From positions 62,001-126,000 of the forward strand of contig JAKJER010000013.1 in assembly GCA_022705325.1 (NCBI GenBank): 64,000 bases of DNA, given 5' to 3'. Positions 8,573-17,238 of this stretch are shown here, piece after piece (position 1 is the first letter of the stretch; every line of letters starts with the position of its first letter). This stretch comes from Planctomycetota bacterium (GTDB lineage Bacteria > Planctomycetota > Phycisphaerae > SM23-33). The translations under genes and the position numbers were made by a program. Under the pieces are notes generated by a model. The model did not search any database. It saw nothing but the letters and a program-made list of their open reading frames with translations, and was not told the DNA's origin.

Positions 8573-10525
8573 ATGACTCGCCGCACCGTCCAAGTGCTGA
8601 GCCTGGGCCTGTTCGCCGCCCTGGTGTTCTACGTGAGCTGGCCCTACTCAGCCCGTCCGGCCCGCACGTGGACCGGCCTGACGCCGCTTGAGGTGGAACC
8701 GGCGACGGGGGCGGCCACGGTGGAGGCCGACCACCTGGATGAACCGCCGCCGGCCGGGGCGACACTGACGCTGGTGGACCCGGGCGAGCGGGACATCGAA
8801 GGCGAGCCGGCCGTCCTGGCCCGCGTGATGGTGGATGGGGTGCAGGGGCGGCGGATGCAACTGAGGCCCGCGACGGCGCTGGCGCCGGCGGCGATCGAGA
8901 AGCTGGCCTTCAGCCTGGGCCCGTGGGCCCTGCGCGAGTTGGCCCCGGGGACCTGGCCCTCGCACTACGCCGACGACATCGCCGCCAAGGAGGCCCTGCC
9001 GGCGGAGACGTTCCTCCTGCTGGACCCCCTGGTGGGCCCGGCGGCTGCACTGGCCGGGCGGGCTTGGACCTGGGCCCTGGCGGGTTGCGGGGCGATTCTG
9101 CTGCTGGGCCTGCTCGCCCCGCGGGCGTTCTGCGGCTACCTTTGCCCGCTGGGGACGCTGATCGACCTGTTCGACTCGACCGTCGGGAGGCTCTCGCCCA
9201 CGCGAAGGCGCCGCGCTCGTGGTGCCCCCATAGGGGCGTCGCAAGACCCAGGCGTCCGGCGGACCGGGAAACGCCTTACGACGTCGTTGCAGACGCTGCG
9301 CTGGGGCGTCCTGGCGGTTGTGCTCGCCGCCGCCGCCACCGGTACGATGCTCGCGGGGTTCGTCGCCGCCATCCCGCTGGTCACTCGCGGGCTGGTCTTT
9401 GTGGTCAAACCCGTGCATGACGGCCTGGTGCGGGGCTGGCACAACGTCCCGCCCCTGGACGCCGCCCAACTCGCCGGCCTGGCCGTTCTGCTGGGCGTGC
9501 TGGCGCTGGGCCTGTTCGGCCGGCGGCTGTGGTGCCGCTGCCTGTGTCCCAGCGGGGCGGTGCTGTCGCTGTCGGGGCGAGTCGGCCTGTTCCGCCGGCG
9601 CGTCACGCGGGCCTGCACCGCCTGCACCCGTTGCCGGTCCGCCTGCACCATGGACGCGATCGCCGACGACTTCTCGACCCGCCCCGGCCGATGCATCACC
9701 TGCCGCGCCTGCGGAGGCGTCTGCAAGGCGGGGGCGATCCGCTTCGTTCCGCACGCGGGCCGGGCGGCGGATGAACCATCCGAGACCCTGTCGGCCGATC
9801 AGCGAGGCGAGAGGCCGCGACTGCAGCGCCGCGAGGTGCTGGCTGCCTCGGCTGGGCTGTCGCTCTCCGCCCTGGGCGGGGTCGGCCTGGGCTGGGCGCT
9901 TCGCACGGACCAGGCGGCGGCTGGGTCGGCGGAACCTGCTCCCGTGCGCCCGCCCGGCAGCGTGGAGGAGGAGCAGTTTCTTCGCCTGTGCGTCCGCTGC
10001 GGACAGTGCTTCCGCGCGTGCCCCAACGACGCCATCCAGCCCATGCCCCCGTCGGACGGGGCCCGGGCCCTTTGGACGCCGCAGCTTCGCCCGGAGTGGT
10101 CCGGCTGCGAGCCGAGCTGCTCCAACTGCGGCCGGGTCTGCCCCACCGGCGCGATCCGCCCCCTGGACCTGGACCGCAAGCGCCGCCTGGCGATCGGCCT
10201 GGCGGTGGTGAACGGCTCGACCTGTCTGCCCCACGCCCAGAGCGGGCACTGCCGCCTGTGCAAGGAGGAATGCGACGCCGCGGGCTACCGGGCGATCGAG
10301 TTCATCCGCGTGGGCACCCGCACCGACGCCGCGGGCAACCCCGTTGAGGACAGCGGGTTTTACGCCCCGCTCGTCCGGGCCGACCGCTGCGTGGGTTGCG
10401 GGCTCTGCCAGACCCGCTGCCACGTCGTCAATGTCGTGCAGAAGAAGCTGCTGGAGGAGTCGGCGATCGTGGTCAGGGCGGTGGAGACAACGAGAGAGTC
10501 TGCCGCGGGCCGGTCAACGGCTTGA
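8573..10525 (+). CDS. NapH/NosR-NapG-like fused membrane polyferredoxin
   Basis: A 650-residue membrane protein. The N-terminal half has transmembrane segments (about 8-26, 150-178, 222-255, 278-300) and the two NapH/NosR signatures FCGYLCP (about 185) and LWCRCLCP (about 319). Two CxxCxxCxxxC motifs follow (CTACTRCRSAC, CITCRACGGVC). A second half begins with RREVLAASAGLSLSALG (about 419), resembling the Tat-type start of NapG/MauM ferredoxins, and adds CVRCGQCFRACP, CEPSCSNCGRVCP and CVGCGLCQTRC. This looks like an in-frame fusion of NapH- and NapG-type subunits. A quinol-linked electron transfer role is inferred; no nap, nos or mau catalytic gene is in the window. Confidence 0.88.
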   Translation: MTRRTVQVLSLGLFAALVFYVSWPYSARPARTWTGLTPLEVEPATGAATVEADHLDEPPPAGATLTLVDPGERDIEGEPAVLARVMVDGVQGRRMQLRPATALAPAAIEKLAFSLGPWALRELAPGTWPSHYADDIAAKEALPAETFLLLDPLVGPAAALAGRAWTWALAGCGAILLLGLLAPRAFCGYLCPLGTLIDLFDSTVGRLSPTRRRRARGAPIGASQDPGVRRTGKRLTTSLQTLRWGVLAVVLAAAATGTMLAGFVAAIPLVTRGLVFVVKPVHDGLVRGWHNVPPLDAAQLAGLAVLLGVLALGLFGRRLWCRCLCPSGAVLSLSGRVGLFRRRVTRACTACTRCRSACTMDAIADDFSTRPGRCITCRACGGVCKAGAIRFVPHAGRAADEPSETLSADQRGERPRLQRREVLAASAGLSLSALGGVGLGWALRTDQAAAGSAEPAPVRPPGSVEEEQFLRLCVRCGQCFRACPNDAIQPMPPSDGARALWTPQLRPEWSGCEPSCSNCGRVCPTGAIRPLDLDRKRRLAIGLAVVNGSTCLPHAQSGHCRLCKEECDAAGYRAIEFIRVGTRTDAAGNPVEDSGFYAPLVRADRCVGCGLCQTRCHVVNVVQKKLLEESAIVVRAVETTRESAAGRSTA

Positions 10526-10609
10526 CCGGTCCGCAGTTGGCGGGGTAAGCTATCCTGCGTGGGCCTCAGGCAAGCTGGCGGTAGTGCCGCGCCAGGCAGA
10601 GGATTCGTG

Positions 10610-10843
10610 ATGCCCAAGGTATTCGAGAAAGACGGCTATACGTTCTTCTTCTATAGCAACGAGCACCGTCCCATTCACGTTCACGTTCGACATGGGGATG
10701 GCGAGGCAGTGTTCGACGTGGAAGAGTCGGTGACGCTTCGGGAATCGCAGAACATGAAGGTCAGCGAGCTTTCCAAGGGGCAGCAGCTTGCCGAGGAGAA
10801 CCGGCAGTTGATCTTGGAGAAATGGCATGAGCACCTTGGTTGA
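10610..10843 (+). CDS. DUF4160 domain protein
   Basis: A 77-residue protein beginning MPKVFEKDGYTFFFYSNEH and continuing RPIHVHVRHGDGEAVF, the recognisable DUF4160 core. It overlaps the following DUF2442 gene by 17 bases. The DUF4160-DUF2442 pairing is widespread and behaves like a toxin-antitoxin module in genomic distribution, but I know of no firm biochemical assignment. ATG 10610 is chosen because the family starts directly at this Met. Confidence 0.85.
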   Translation: MPKVFEKDGYTFFFYSNEHRPIHVHVRHGDGEAVFDVEESVTLRESQNMKVSELSKGQQLAEENRQLILEKWHEHLG

Positions 10844-11102
10844 CAAGGTCAAGTCCGCCGAGTATCGCGACGGATACATAGTCGTAAGCATGGAAAGCGG
10901 CGTGGAGATCCGCTTTCCCATTTCCGGCAATCCGCGACTTTCGGGCGGCACAGCCGAGCAGCTTAACCACATCGAAGTGTCGCCTTTCGGACTGCATTGG
11001 CCGGACCTGGACGAGGACTTGTCGTTCCGTGGTCTGCTGGCGGGGAACTATGGGCAGACCAGACCGTGCCGACCAAGAAGGTCGTCCACCCGCACGACTT
11101 GA
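10827..11102 (+). CDS. DUF2442 domain protein
   Basis: A 91-residue protein with the DUF2442 pattern: SAEYRDGYIVVSMESGVEI, then HIEVSPFGLHWPDLDEDLSF ending the core. The family usually stops soon after this point; the last 17 residues (from GNYGQTRPC) are Arg/Thr rich, non-conserved and may be a slightly extended or altered tail. It is coupled to the DUF4160 gene by a 17-base overlap. Function unknown. Confidence 0.8.
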   Translation: MSTLVDKVKSAEYRDGYIVVSMESGVEIRFPISGNPRLSGGTAEQLNHIEVSPFGLHWPDLDEDLSFRGLLAGNYGQTRPCRPRRSSTRTT

Positions 11103-11218
11103 TCTCCACCGCGCCCCCGCCGCGTGGCGGTGAATGACCCGCGTCTTACTGGATGCTGCGGCCTGGCAGTCCGCGCTCCTGCCGCATCCTTCACTGGTCA
11201 ATGGGCAATGGCCGATGA

Positions 11219-12382
11219 CTACCGTCTCAGCCCCGCCCGGCTGGCGGAGATGCCCTTGAGAAGCATCTTCAGCTCGTCGACGTTGGGGGCGGCGTCGTAG
11301 CCGACCTTGGGATCGATGAACTCGCTCTCGATCAACTGATACAGGGCGGCGGTGAAGCTCTGCATGCCGTCGCGCTCGTGGGAGCGGATGGCGTCGCCCA
11401 GTTCGGCGTCGCGGCCTTCGTTGATCATCTGGCGGATGATGGCGTTGCCCAGCATGATCTCGACGGCGGGCACGCGCTCCAGGCCGCTCTTGATGCTGGG
11501 CAGGAGCTTCTGGCACATGATGGCCCGCAGGTTGAACGACATGGACTGGCGGACCGACTCGCGGGCCTCGGTGGGGAACAGTTCCAGGATGCGTCCGATG
11601 GTCTGAGGGGCCCCGCTGGCGTGGACCGTGCCGAACACCAGGTGCCCGGTCTCGCTGGCCTGGAGGGCGGCGTGGAAGGTTTCGCGGTCGCGCATCTCGC
11701 CGATGAGCACCACGTCCGGGTCCTCGCGCATCAGGGCCTTGAGGGCCTCGTCGAAGCCGGCTACGTCGATGCCGATTTCCCGCTGGCTGACCAGGGCCTT
11801 CTTGCTCTCGTAGAGGTACTCGATGGGGTCCTCGATGGTCACGATGTGGCAGGGGCGGGTCTTGTTGATGTATTCCAGCATCGACGCGATGGTCGTGCTC
11901 TTGCCGCTGCCGGTCGGGCCGGACAGCAGCACCAGGCCCTGGTGCTCCTCGGAGATCTTCTGCACGATGGGCGGCAGGTTGAGGCTCTGAAAGTCCGGTA
12001 TCTTCCGCGTCACCCGCCGCACCGCGGCAGCCACGTGCCCGCGCTGACGGAAGATGTTCATGCGGAAGCGGTCGCCCCCGTCGATCTCGTAGGCCACGTC
12101 GATGTTGCCGTGCAGGATGAAGTACTCCTGCTGGGCCTGCGACAGCAGCTCCTTGCACATGGCCCAGATGTCGTCGCTGGAGAGGGCCTCGCCCTGGGTG
12201 GGCACGATGACGGTCTTGGTCCGCACGTGGGCCGGGGCGCCGGGCTTGAGGTGCAGGTCGCTGGCCCCCAGCTTGGTCAGGGCCTTGAAGAATCGCTCCA
12301 GCCGCGGAGGGCCCGCCTGCACAGCCTTGGTCGCGTCCCCGCCGTTGATCGGCTGGGGCTCCGGAATGCCCTGTTCACTCAT
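11219..12382 (-). CDS. pilT: PilT-type twitching motility ATPase
   Basis: This 387-residue hexameric ATPase retracts type IV pili. The N-terminal PAS-like part (LGASDLHLKPGAPAHVR) precedes Walker A GPTGSGKST (about 156-164), an Asp box (VTIEDPIEY), Walker B (DPDVVLIGEMRD, about 227) and a His box (TGHLVFGTVHA). The C-terminal GMQSFTAALYQL replaces the AIRNLIRE-type motif of the best-known PilT, so PilU or another paralogue is possible. No other pilus gene is in the window, so the protein must work with proteins encoded elsewhere. Confidence 0.9.
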   Translation of the reverse strand: MSEQGIPEPQPINGGDATKAVQAGPPRLERFFKALTKLGASDLHLKPGAPAHVRTKTVIVPTQGEALSSDDIWAMCKELLSQAQQEYFILHGNIDVAYEIDGGDRFRMNIFRQRGHVAAAVRRVTRKIPDFQSLNLPPIVQKISEEHQGLVLLSGPTGSGKSTTIASMLEYINKTRPCHIVTIEDPIEYLYESKKALVSQREIGIDVAGFDEALKALMREDPDVVLIGEMRDRETFHAALQASETGHLVFGTVHASGAPQTIGRILELFPTEARESVRQSMSFNLRAIMCQKLLPSIKSGLERVPAVEIMLGNAIIRQMINEGRDAELGDAIRSHERDGMQSFTAALYQLIESEFIDPKVGYDAAPNVDELKMLLKGISASRAGLRR

Positions 12383-12478
12383 CCGTCATGTCCTTTCTGC
12401 TGGGGAACCGCCGTCGGCTCTTCCTAGCCGACCAGTCATGGCTTCCCCCGCCACGGGGGCGGGGGTGAGCCGCGCCTC

Positions 12479-12513
12479 CACCAATCGAAAATCGACAATC
12501 GAAAATCGAAAGT
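12479..12513. repeat. AATCGAAAATCGA tandem spacer repeat
   Basis: Between hisF and pilT the short A/T-rich unit AATCGAAAATCGA occurs twice, interleaved with AATCGACAATCG. It is AT-rich against its GC-rich surroundings and lies just past the end of hisF on the minus strand. No stem or T-run typical of a terminator is visible. Confidence 0.6.
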
Positions 12514-12515
12514 TT

Positions 12516-13286
12516 CTACAGTCTCACCGGCACGCCCCGTTCGAGCAGGTACTTCTTCACGTCGCGGATGGGGTGCGTGCCGTAGTGGAAGATGCTGGCC
12601 GCCAGGGCGGCGTCGGCCTTGCCGGCCGTCAGCGCCTGGTACAGGTGCTCGGGCTCGCCCGCCCCGCCCGAGGCGATGACGGGGATGGTGACGGCCTCGG
12701 CCACCGCCCGCGTGATCTCGATGTCGTAGCCCTCGCACGTGCCGTCGGCGTCCATGACCGTCAGCAGGATTTCCCCCGCCCCGCGGCGCTCGACCTCGCG
12801 CGCCCAGGCTACCGCCTCCAGGCCCGTCGGGATCCGCCCGCCGTTGATGTGGACGTCCCAGAACTCGCCCCCGTCCGGACGGGGAACCCGCTTGGGGTCG
12901 ATCGCCACCACCACGCACTGGGCCCCGAACCGCCTGGAGGCCGCCGTGATCAGGTCCGGGGTCTTCACCGCGGCGGAGTTGATCGACACCTTGTCCGCCC
13001 CGGCGTTGAGCATGGTGCGGAAGTCCTCGATGGTGCGGATGCCCCCGCCCACCGTCAGCGGCATGAAGACCTGCTCGGCGGTGTGACGCACCACGTCCAC
13101 GATGGTGTTGCGGCTCTCGTGGCTGGCGGTGATATCCAGGAACACCAGTTCGTCGGCGCCCTCGGCCTCGTAGCGGCGCGCGACCTCCACCGGGTCGCCC
13201 GCGTCGCGCAGGTTCAGGAAATTCACGCCCTTCACGACCCGGCCCTTGTCCACGTCCAGGCAGGGGATGATCCGCTTGGCTAACAT
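12516..13286 (-). CDS. hisF: Imidazole glycerol phosphate synthase subunit HisF
   Basis: The cyclase subunit (256 residues) of IGP synthase in histidine synthesis; it uses ammonia from HisH to make IGP and AICAR. The start [20 protein letters not shown] carries the first catalytic Asp. The phosphate-binding loops [10 protein letters not shown] and [10 protein letters not shown] and the second Asp in TVMDADGT are all present. ATG 13286 fits the family start; an upstream in-frame Met would add 20 atypical residues. No other his gene adjoins it, and the neighbouring pilT is unrelated. Confidence 0.95.
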   Translation of the reverse strand: MLAKRIIPCLDVDKGRVVKGVNFLNLRDAGDPVEVARRYEAEGADELVFLDITASHESRNTIVDVVRHTAEQVFMPLTVGGGIRTIEDFRTMLNAGADKVSINSAAVKTPDLITAASRRFGAQCVVVAIDPKRVPRPDGGEFWDVHINGGRIPTGLEAVAWAREVERRGAGEILLTVMDADGTCEGYDIEITRAVAEAVTIPVIASGGAGEPEHLYQALTAGKADAALAASIFHYGTHPIRDVKKYLLERGVPVRL

Positions 13287-13450
13287 TCGTGCTCCGTCCG
13301 GCCTTGCCGAAAAGGGCATTTTACTGGGAGTTGCCTGAAAGGGCAAGGCGGCTCAAAGCCGTGGACTCCAGCGTGGCTGCACAGTATGCTCTGACAGGTC
13401 TTATGGGTTATGGGACCTATGAGACCTATACGCCCCACGAAGGAGCTGCT

Positions 13451-14743
13451 ATGACCCGCCGCACGATCGTCTCCCTGCTGGCCGTCGCCGCCGCGCTGTC
13501 CCCCGCCGCCGCCCAGAACGCCAAGCCCGAGTACAAGCAGGTCAAGGCCGAGCTGTGTCGCAGCCGCGGAGGGCTGCCCAACTTCTTCGCCAAGTGCGCC
13601 GCGGGCGGGGAGATCCGCATCGGCTACCTGGGCGGCTCGATCACCGCCCAGAACGGCTGGCGGCCCAAGACCCTCAAGTGGTTCCAGGACCGCTACCCCA
13701 AGGCGAAGTTCAGCGAGATCAACGCCGCCATCGGCGGCACGGGCAGCGACCTGGGCGTCTTTCGCGTCGGCCAGGACGTGCTGCGCCACAAGCCCGACAT
13801 GCTGTTCGTCGAGTTCGCCGTCAACGACGGCGGGGCCTCGCCCGAGGCCATCTGGCGCGGCATGGAGGGCATCGTCCGCCAGACCTGGCGGGCCAATCCC
13901 AACACCGACGTGTGCTTCGTCTACACCCTCCACACCGGCATGAAGGGCGACTACGAGAAAGGCATGTGTCCCCGCTCGGCCTCCGCGATGGAACTGCTGG
14001 CCGACTACTACGGCATCCCGTCGATGAACATGGCCTTGCGCATCGTCCAGCTCGCCCAGGAAGGCAAGCTGCTCTACAAGCCCGAGAAGGACGCCGACGG
14101 CAAGACCGTTCCGACCCCCGGCAAGATCGTCTTCGCCAACGACGACTGCCACCCGCTGGACGCCGGGCACGAGGTCTACCGCGACGTGATCGGCGCCGGA
14201 ATGGAGAAGATCGAGAAGCTCGGCCGGCCCGCCCCGCACGAGTTGAAGGCGCCCTTCGTGGCCGACAACCTGGAGAGAGCGACCATCGTCCCGCTCAAGC
14301 CGTCCATGCTATCGGCTGGATGGACCAAGCTGCCCACCGACAAGGGCCTGGGCCGGGCGTTCGGCCACCGCATGGGCGATCTGTGGGAAGCGACCAAGCC
14401 GGGCGAGAAGATCGAGTTCAAGTTCCGCGGCACGACGGTACGTCTGTACGACCTGCTGGGCCCCGACGGGGCCAACGTGGTCTGCACGGTAGACGGCAAG
14501 GCGGGCAAGCCGCGCCCGCGCTTCGACCACTACTGCACCTACCACCGCATCGCGACGCTTTCCATCGCCGACAACCTCCCCGACGGTGAACACACCGTCT
14601 GCGTGGAGATCCAGAAGGACCAGCCCGACCGCTCCAGCGTGGTCAATCGCGAGAAGGACAAGAAGGGCTTCGACCCCAAGCGGTTCGACGGAACGGCCAT
14701 GCGAGTCGGCGGGATCATGCTGGTCGGGGAGATCGTGGAGTAA
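13451..14743 (+). CDS. Secreted SGNH/GDSL hydrolase
   Basis: A 430-residue protein from ATG 13451 (AAGGAG six bases upstream), with signal peptide MTRRTIVSLLAVAAALSPAA. SGNH blocks are visible: the nucleophile in IGYLGGSITAQ, Gly in GGTGSDLG, Asn in EFAVNDGG and the DxxH pair in NDDCHP. A C-terminal beta-sandwich (about 290-430, with KIEFKFRGTTVRLYDLLGP) resembles an accessory carbohydrate-binding domain. Such enzymes often deacetylate polysaccharides. Substrate unknown. Confidence 0.85.
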   Translation: MTRRTIVSLLAVAAALSPAAAQNAKPEYKQVKAELCRSRGGLPNFFAKCAAGGEIRIGYLGGSITAQNGWRPKTLKWFQDRYPKAKFSEINAAIGGTGSDLGVFRVGQDVLRHKPDMLFVEFAVNDGGASPEAIWRGMEGIVRQTWRANPNTDVCFVYTLHTGMKGDYEKGMCPRSASAMELLADYYGIPSMNMALRIVQLAQEGKLLYKPEKDADGKTVPTPGKIVFANDDCHPLDAGHEVYRDVIGAGMEKIEKLGRPAPHELKAPFVADNLERATIVPLKPSMLSAGWTKLPTDKGLGRAFGHRMGDLWEATKPGEKIEFKFRGTTVRLYDLLGPDGANVVCTVDGKAGKPRPRFDHYCTYHRIATLSIADNLPDGEHTVCVEIQKDQPDRSSVVNREKDKKGFDPKRFDGTAMRVGGIMLVGEIVE

Positions 14744-14980
14744 CCGGCGAAACAGCCAGCCACAGAGGCACAGAGGGCACAGAGCTTCGTGTTGTTCGTT
14801 GTTCGTTGTTGGTTCTTGGTTGTTGGTTCTTGGTTATGGGTTGTCGCTTCTTCAGGCCCGAAGGGCCGGCATAATCAAGCCCAGGCCGGAGCGAAGCGGA
14901 GGCCTGGGTAGGAGCCCCCAAGACCAGGAGCCGCAACGCGGCGATATAGGCGCGAGGCTGTCGGTCTTCCGTCGGGGAGG
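14744..14980. repeat. Intergenic low-complexity repeats
   Basis: The gap between two convergent genes contains a CACAGAGG-like run (14760-14783) and a GTT-rich minisatellite (14787-14850) built from TTGTTCGTTGTTGGTTCTTGG-like words. No coding potential was seen. Confidence 0.6.
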
Positions 14981-17236
14981 TTACGTCTGCGGGTTCGCCT
15001 TCCTGCCTGTCAACTCCGCCAGCACGGCGGCGGCGCCGTCGAGGTCCAGCCAGCCGCGGGCGAGGGAGATGTTGAGCAGGTCCTCGCCCAGCAGCCAGTC
15101 GTACTTGCGCCGCTCCTTCGGCTGGACCATCTGTGCCACCTCCAGCGGGTTGTGCTCCTGGCGGGCGATCTCCTTAATCCGGCTGCGAGCCTCGTCCTCT
15201 GACACGCCCAGTACGAGTGCGATACCTTCGTCCTGCGACGCGACGCCGCAACCGGCCAGCATCGCCTGGAGCGTGGCCTGGACCCGCGTGCCGGTCCAGG
15301 TGAAGACCGCCGTCTTCCGCGGACCCAGCGCGACCACGCCTTGGCGGCAGATGTCGGCGGAGCGGGCGGCGGCGCGGGCGTCGGCCAGCAGCGAGGCCGC
15401 CTGCTCGTCCAGGTAGGCGTACGCCTTGTCCTCCGTCAGCACCTGGCGCATCTTGCGGCGGATCATGGGGTGCACGTCGCCCAGTCCGCCAGCGAAGCTC
15501 GGGCGCTTGTACCCGCGGGCCGGGGCGACGTGAATCTCCCGCCGCTCGTCGTCCACCCGCTCCACCCGCCACCGCTTGCCCGCAAACAGCAGGCAGTCGC
15601 CCTGCTGCGGGGCCACCTCCAACGTCCCCAGCGGCTGCCCGGCATGCAGGATCGTGTACTCCCGGGCCGTCGGAAACACCGCGTAGAAGCCGCGGTCGCG
15701 CCGCAGCCGCTCGCCCAGCAGCCCCAGCACCAGGTCGCCGCCGGGCATCTGCTCGATCACGTCTGCCTGGCCCAGCCGTCGCAGCAGCGCGGCAAAGAGT
15801 TTCGCGTCCACGTCGCCGAAGGCGCCCTTCCCGCACAGCCGCAGGTGGATTTCGCTCGCCGGGGCGCCGGCCGTCTCGGCGATCACGCTCATCACCTGGT
15901 GGCTCAGCGTGCTCAGGTCGCACGCGGGCGGCTGGCAGGGCTCCATCCAGTGTTCCAGCATCAGCTCGCTCACCGCCGCCGCCTGCACCAGCGGCAGGTG
16001 GAGGCGATGGAAAATCGACGCGTCGGCCGACGGCTCGTCGCACTCGACGTACACCCGCATGATGCGGGGCTCGCCCCCGTGGCGCCCGCTGCGACCCATC
16101 CGCTGCAACGTCGACGAGACCGATCCCGGCGGGCCGATCTGCCCCACCATCCGCACGCTGCCGATGTCGATGCCCATCTCCAGCGTCGACGAGCAGAACG
16201 CCGTCGCCGTCCGCGCGGATTTCATCGTCGCCTCGGCGTCTTCGCGGATCTCGACCGACAGCGAGCCGTGATGCACCAGGAACACGTCGCCCAGGTGCTG
16301 CTCCTCGGCCGAGCGGCGGGCCAGGTCGGCGTACTCCTCCACGTCGGCCTTGGAGTTGGCGAAGATCAGGTTCGCCTGGCCCTTGCAGTGGCTGACGATC
16401 TGGCGGGCGATCTCGGCCCGCTGGGCCCCGCCCTCCGGATCGTCCTCGTCCGCCGGGGCTGGCGCGACGCGGTAGCCGTGGATGCGGTACTTGATCTCCT
16501 TGCCGTCGGACTTCTCCTCGATCCATCGGACCTCGCCAGGCCGGTCCGAATCCACGAACTGCCTGGCTAGCTCCGGCTCGCCAATGGTGGCTGACAGGCC
16601 CACGATCCGCAGCCCGCCCTGTTGGCGGACCTCGTCGCCGCTCAGGCGGGCCAGCCGCGACAGCAGGCTCCGCAGGTGCAGGCCGCGCTCGTTGTCCAGG
16701 AACGAGTGCAGTTCGTCGATCACCACGAAGGCCAGGGCGCCGAACAGCCCGCCCAGGTTCGCGGAGCGGTTCACGAACAACGACTCCAGCGACTCGGGCG
16801 TGATCAGCAGCACGCCGGCGGGCTGGGCGAGCAGTCGCGATTTGTGCGAGGCCCCCACGTCGCCGTGCCAGCGGTGCACCGGCACGTCCAGGTAGCCGCA
16901 GAGGTCCTCCACGCGGCGGAACTGGTCGTTGATGAGGGCCTTGAGCGGCCCGACGTACACCGCCCGCACCGAGCCGTCGCCGGCGTCCGCGATCCGCGAG
17001 AGGATCGGCAGGAAGGCCGCCTCCGTCTTGCCCGAGGCTGTGGCAGCCGAGAAGATCGCGTGTCCCCGGCCCTCCAGGATGGCGTGGATCGCCCGCACCT
17101 GGAGCGGGCGGAGGCTCTTCCACCCCATCCGCCACAACTGCTTCTGCACGCCCGGATGCAGCAGGTCGAATGCCGCCCCAACGGCCTCGTGGCCGCGGGC
17201 GTCGCCCTCCTGCTTGTCCGGCTGTGCGTCGCTCAT
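14981..17236 (-). CDS. BrxHI/Lhr-like superfamily 2 helicase
   Basis: This 751-residue SF2 helicase has Walker A ATASGKTEAAF (about 66-76), DELH motif II (VVIDELHSF, about 176), motif III GLSATIG (about 216) and motif VI QRMGRSGRHGG (about 381). The order and the long C-terminal winged-helix and barrel part (to 751) fit Lhr-type helicases, the group that includes BrxHI of type 2 BREX. Its start lies two bases after the stop of the BrxD-like gene. It is the last gene of a three-gene operon and probably the DNA-translocating part of the system. Confidence 0.88.
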   Translation of the reverse strand: MSDAQPDKQEGDARGHEAVGAAFDLLHPGVQKQLWRMGWKSLRPLQVRAIHAILEGRGHAIFSAATASGKTEAAFLPILSRIADAGDGSVRAVYVGPLKALINDQFRRVEDLCGYLDVPVHRWHGDVGASHKSRLLAQPAGVLLITPESLESLFVNRSANLGGLFGALAFVVIDELHSFLDNERGLHLRSLLSRLARLSGDEVRQQGGLRIVGLSATIGEPELARQFVDSDRPGEVRWIEEKSDGKEIKYRIHGYRVAPAPADEDDPEGGAQRAEIARQIVSHCKGQANLIFANSKADVEEYADLARRSAEEQHLGDVFLVHHGSLSVEIREDAEATMKSARTATAFCSSTLEMGIDIGSVRMVGQIGPPGSVSSTLQRMGRSGRHGGEPRIMRVYVECDEPSADASIFHRLHLPLVQAAAVSELMLEHWMEPCQPPACDLSTLSHQVMSVIAETAGAPASEIHLRLCGKGAFGDVDAKLFAALLRRLGQADVIEQMPGGDLVLGLLGERLRRDRGFYAVFPTAREYTILHAGQPLGTLEVAPQQGDCLLFAGKRWRVERVDDERREIHVAPARGYKRPSFAGGLGDVHPMIRRKMRQVLTEDKAYAYLDEQAASLLADARAAARSADICRQGVVALGPRKTAVFTWTGTRVQATLQAMLAGCGVASQDEGIALVLGVSEDEARSRIKEIARQEHNPLEVAQMVQPKERRKYDWLLGEDLLNISLARGWLDLDGAAAVLAELTGRKANPQT

Positions 17237-17238
17237 GG

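Noticed and set aside
7294..10525. Nitrous oxide or periplasmic nitrate reductase operon
   Set aside because: The membrane Fe-S protein resembles NosR/NapH-NapG, but no nosZ, nosD or napA is present.
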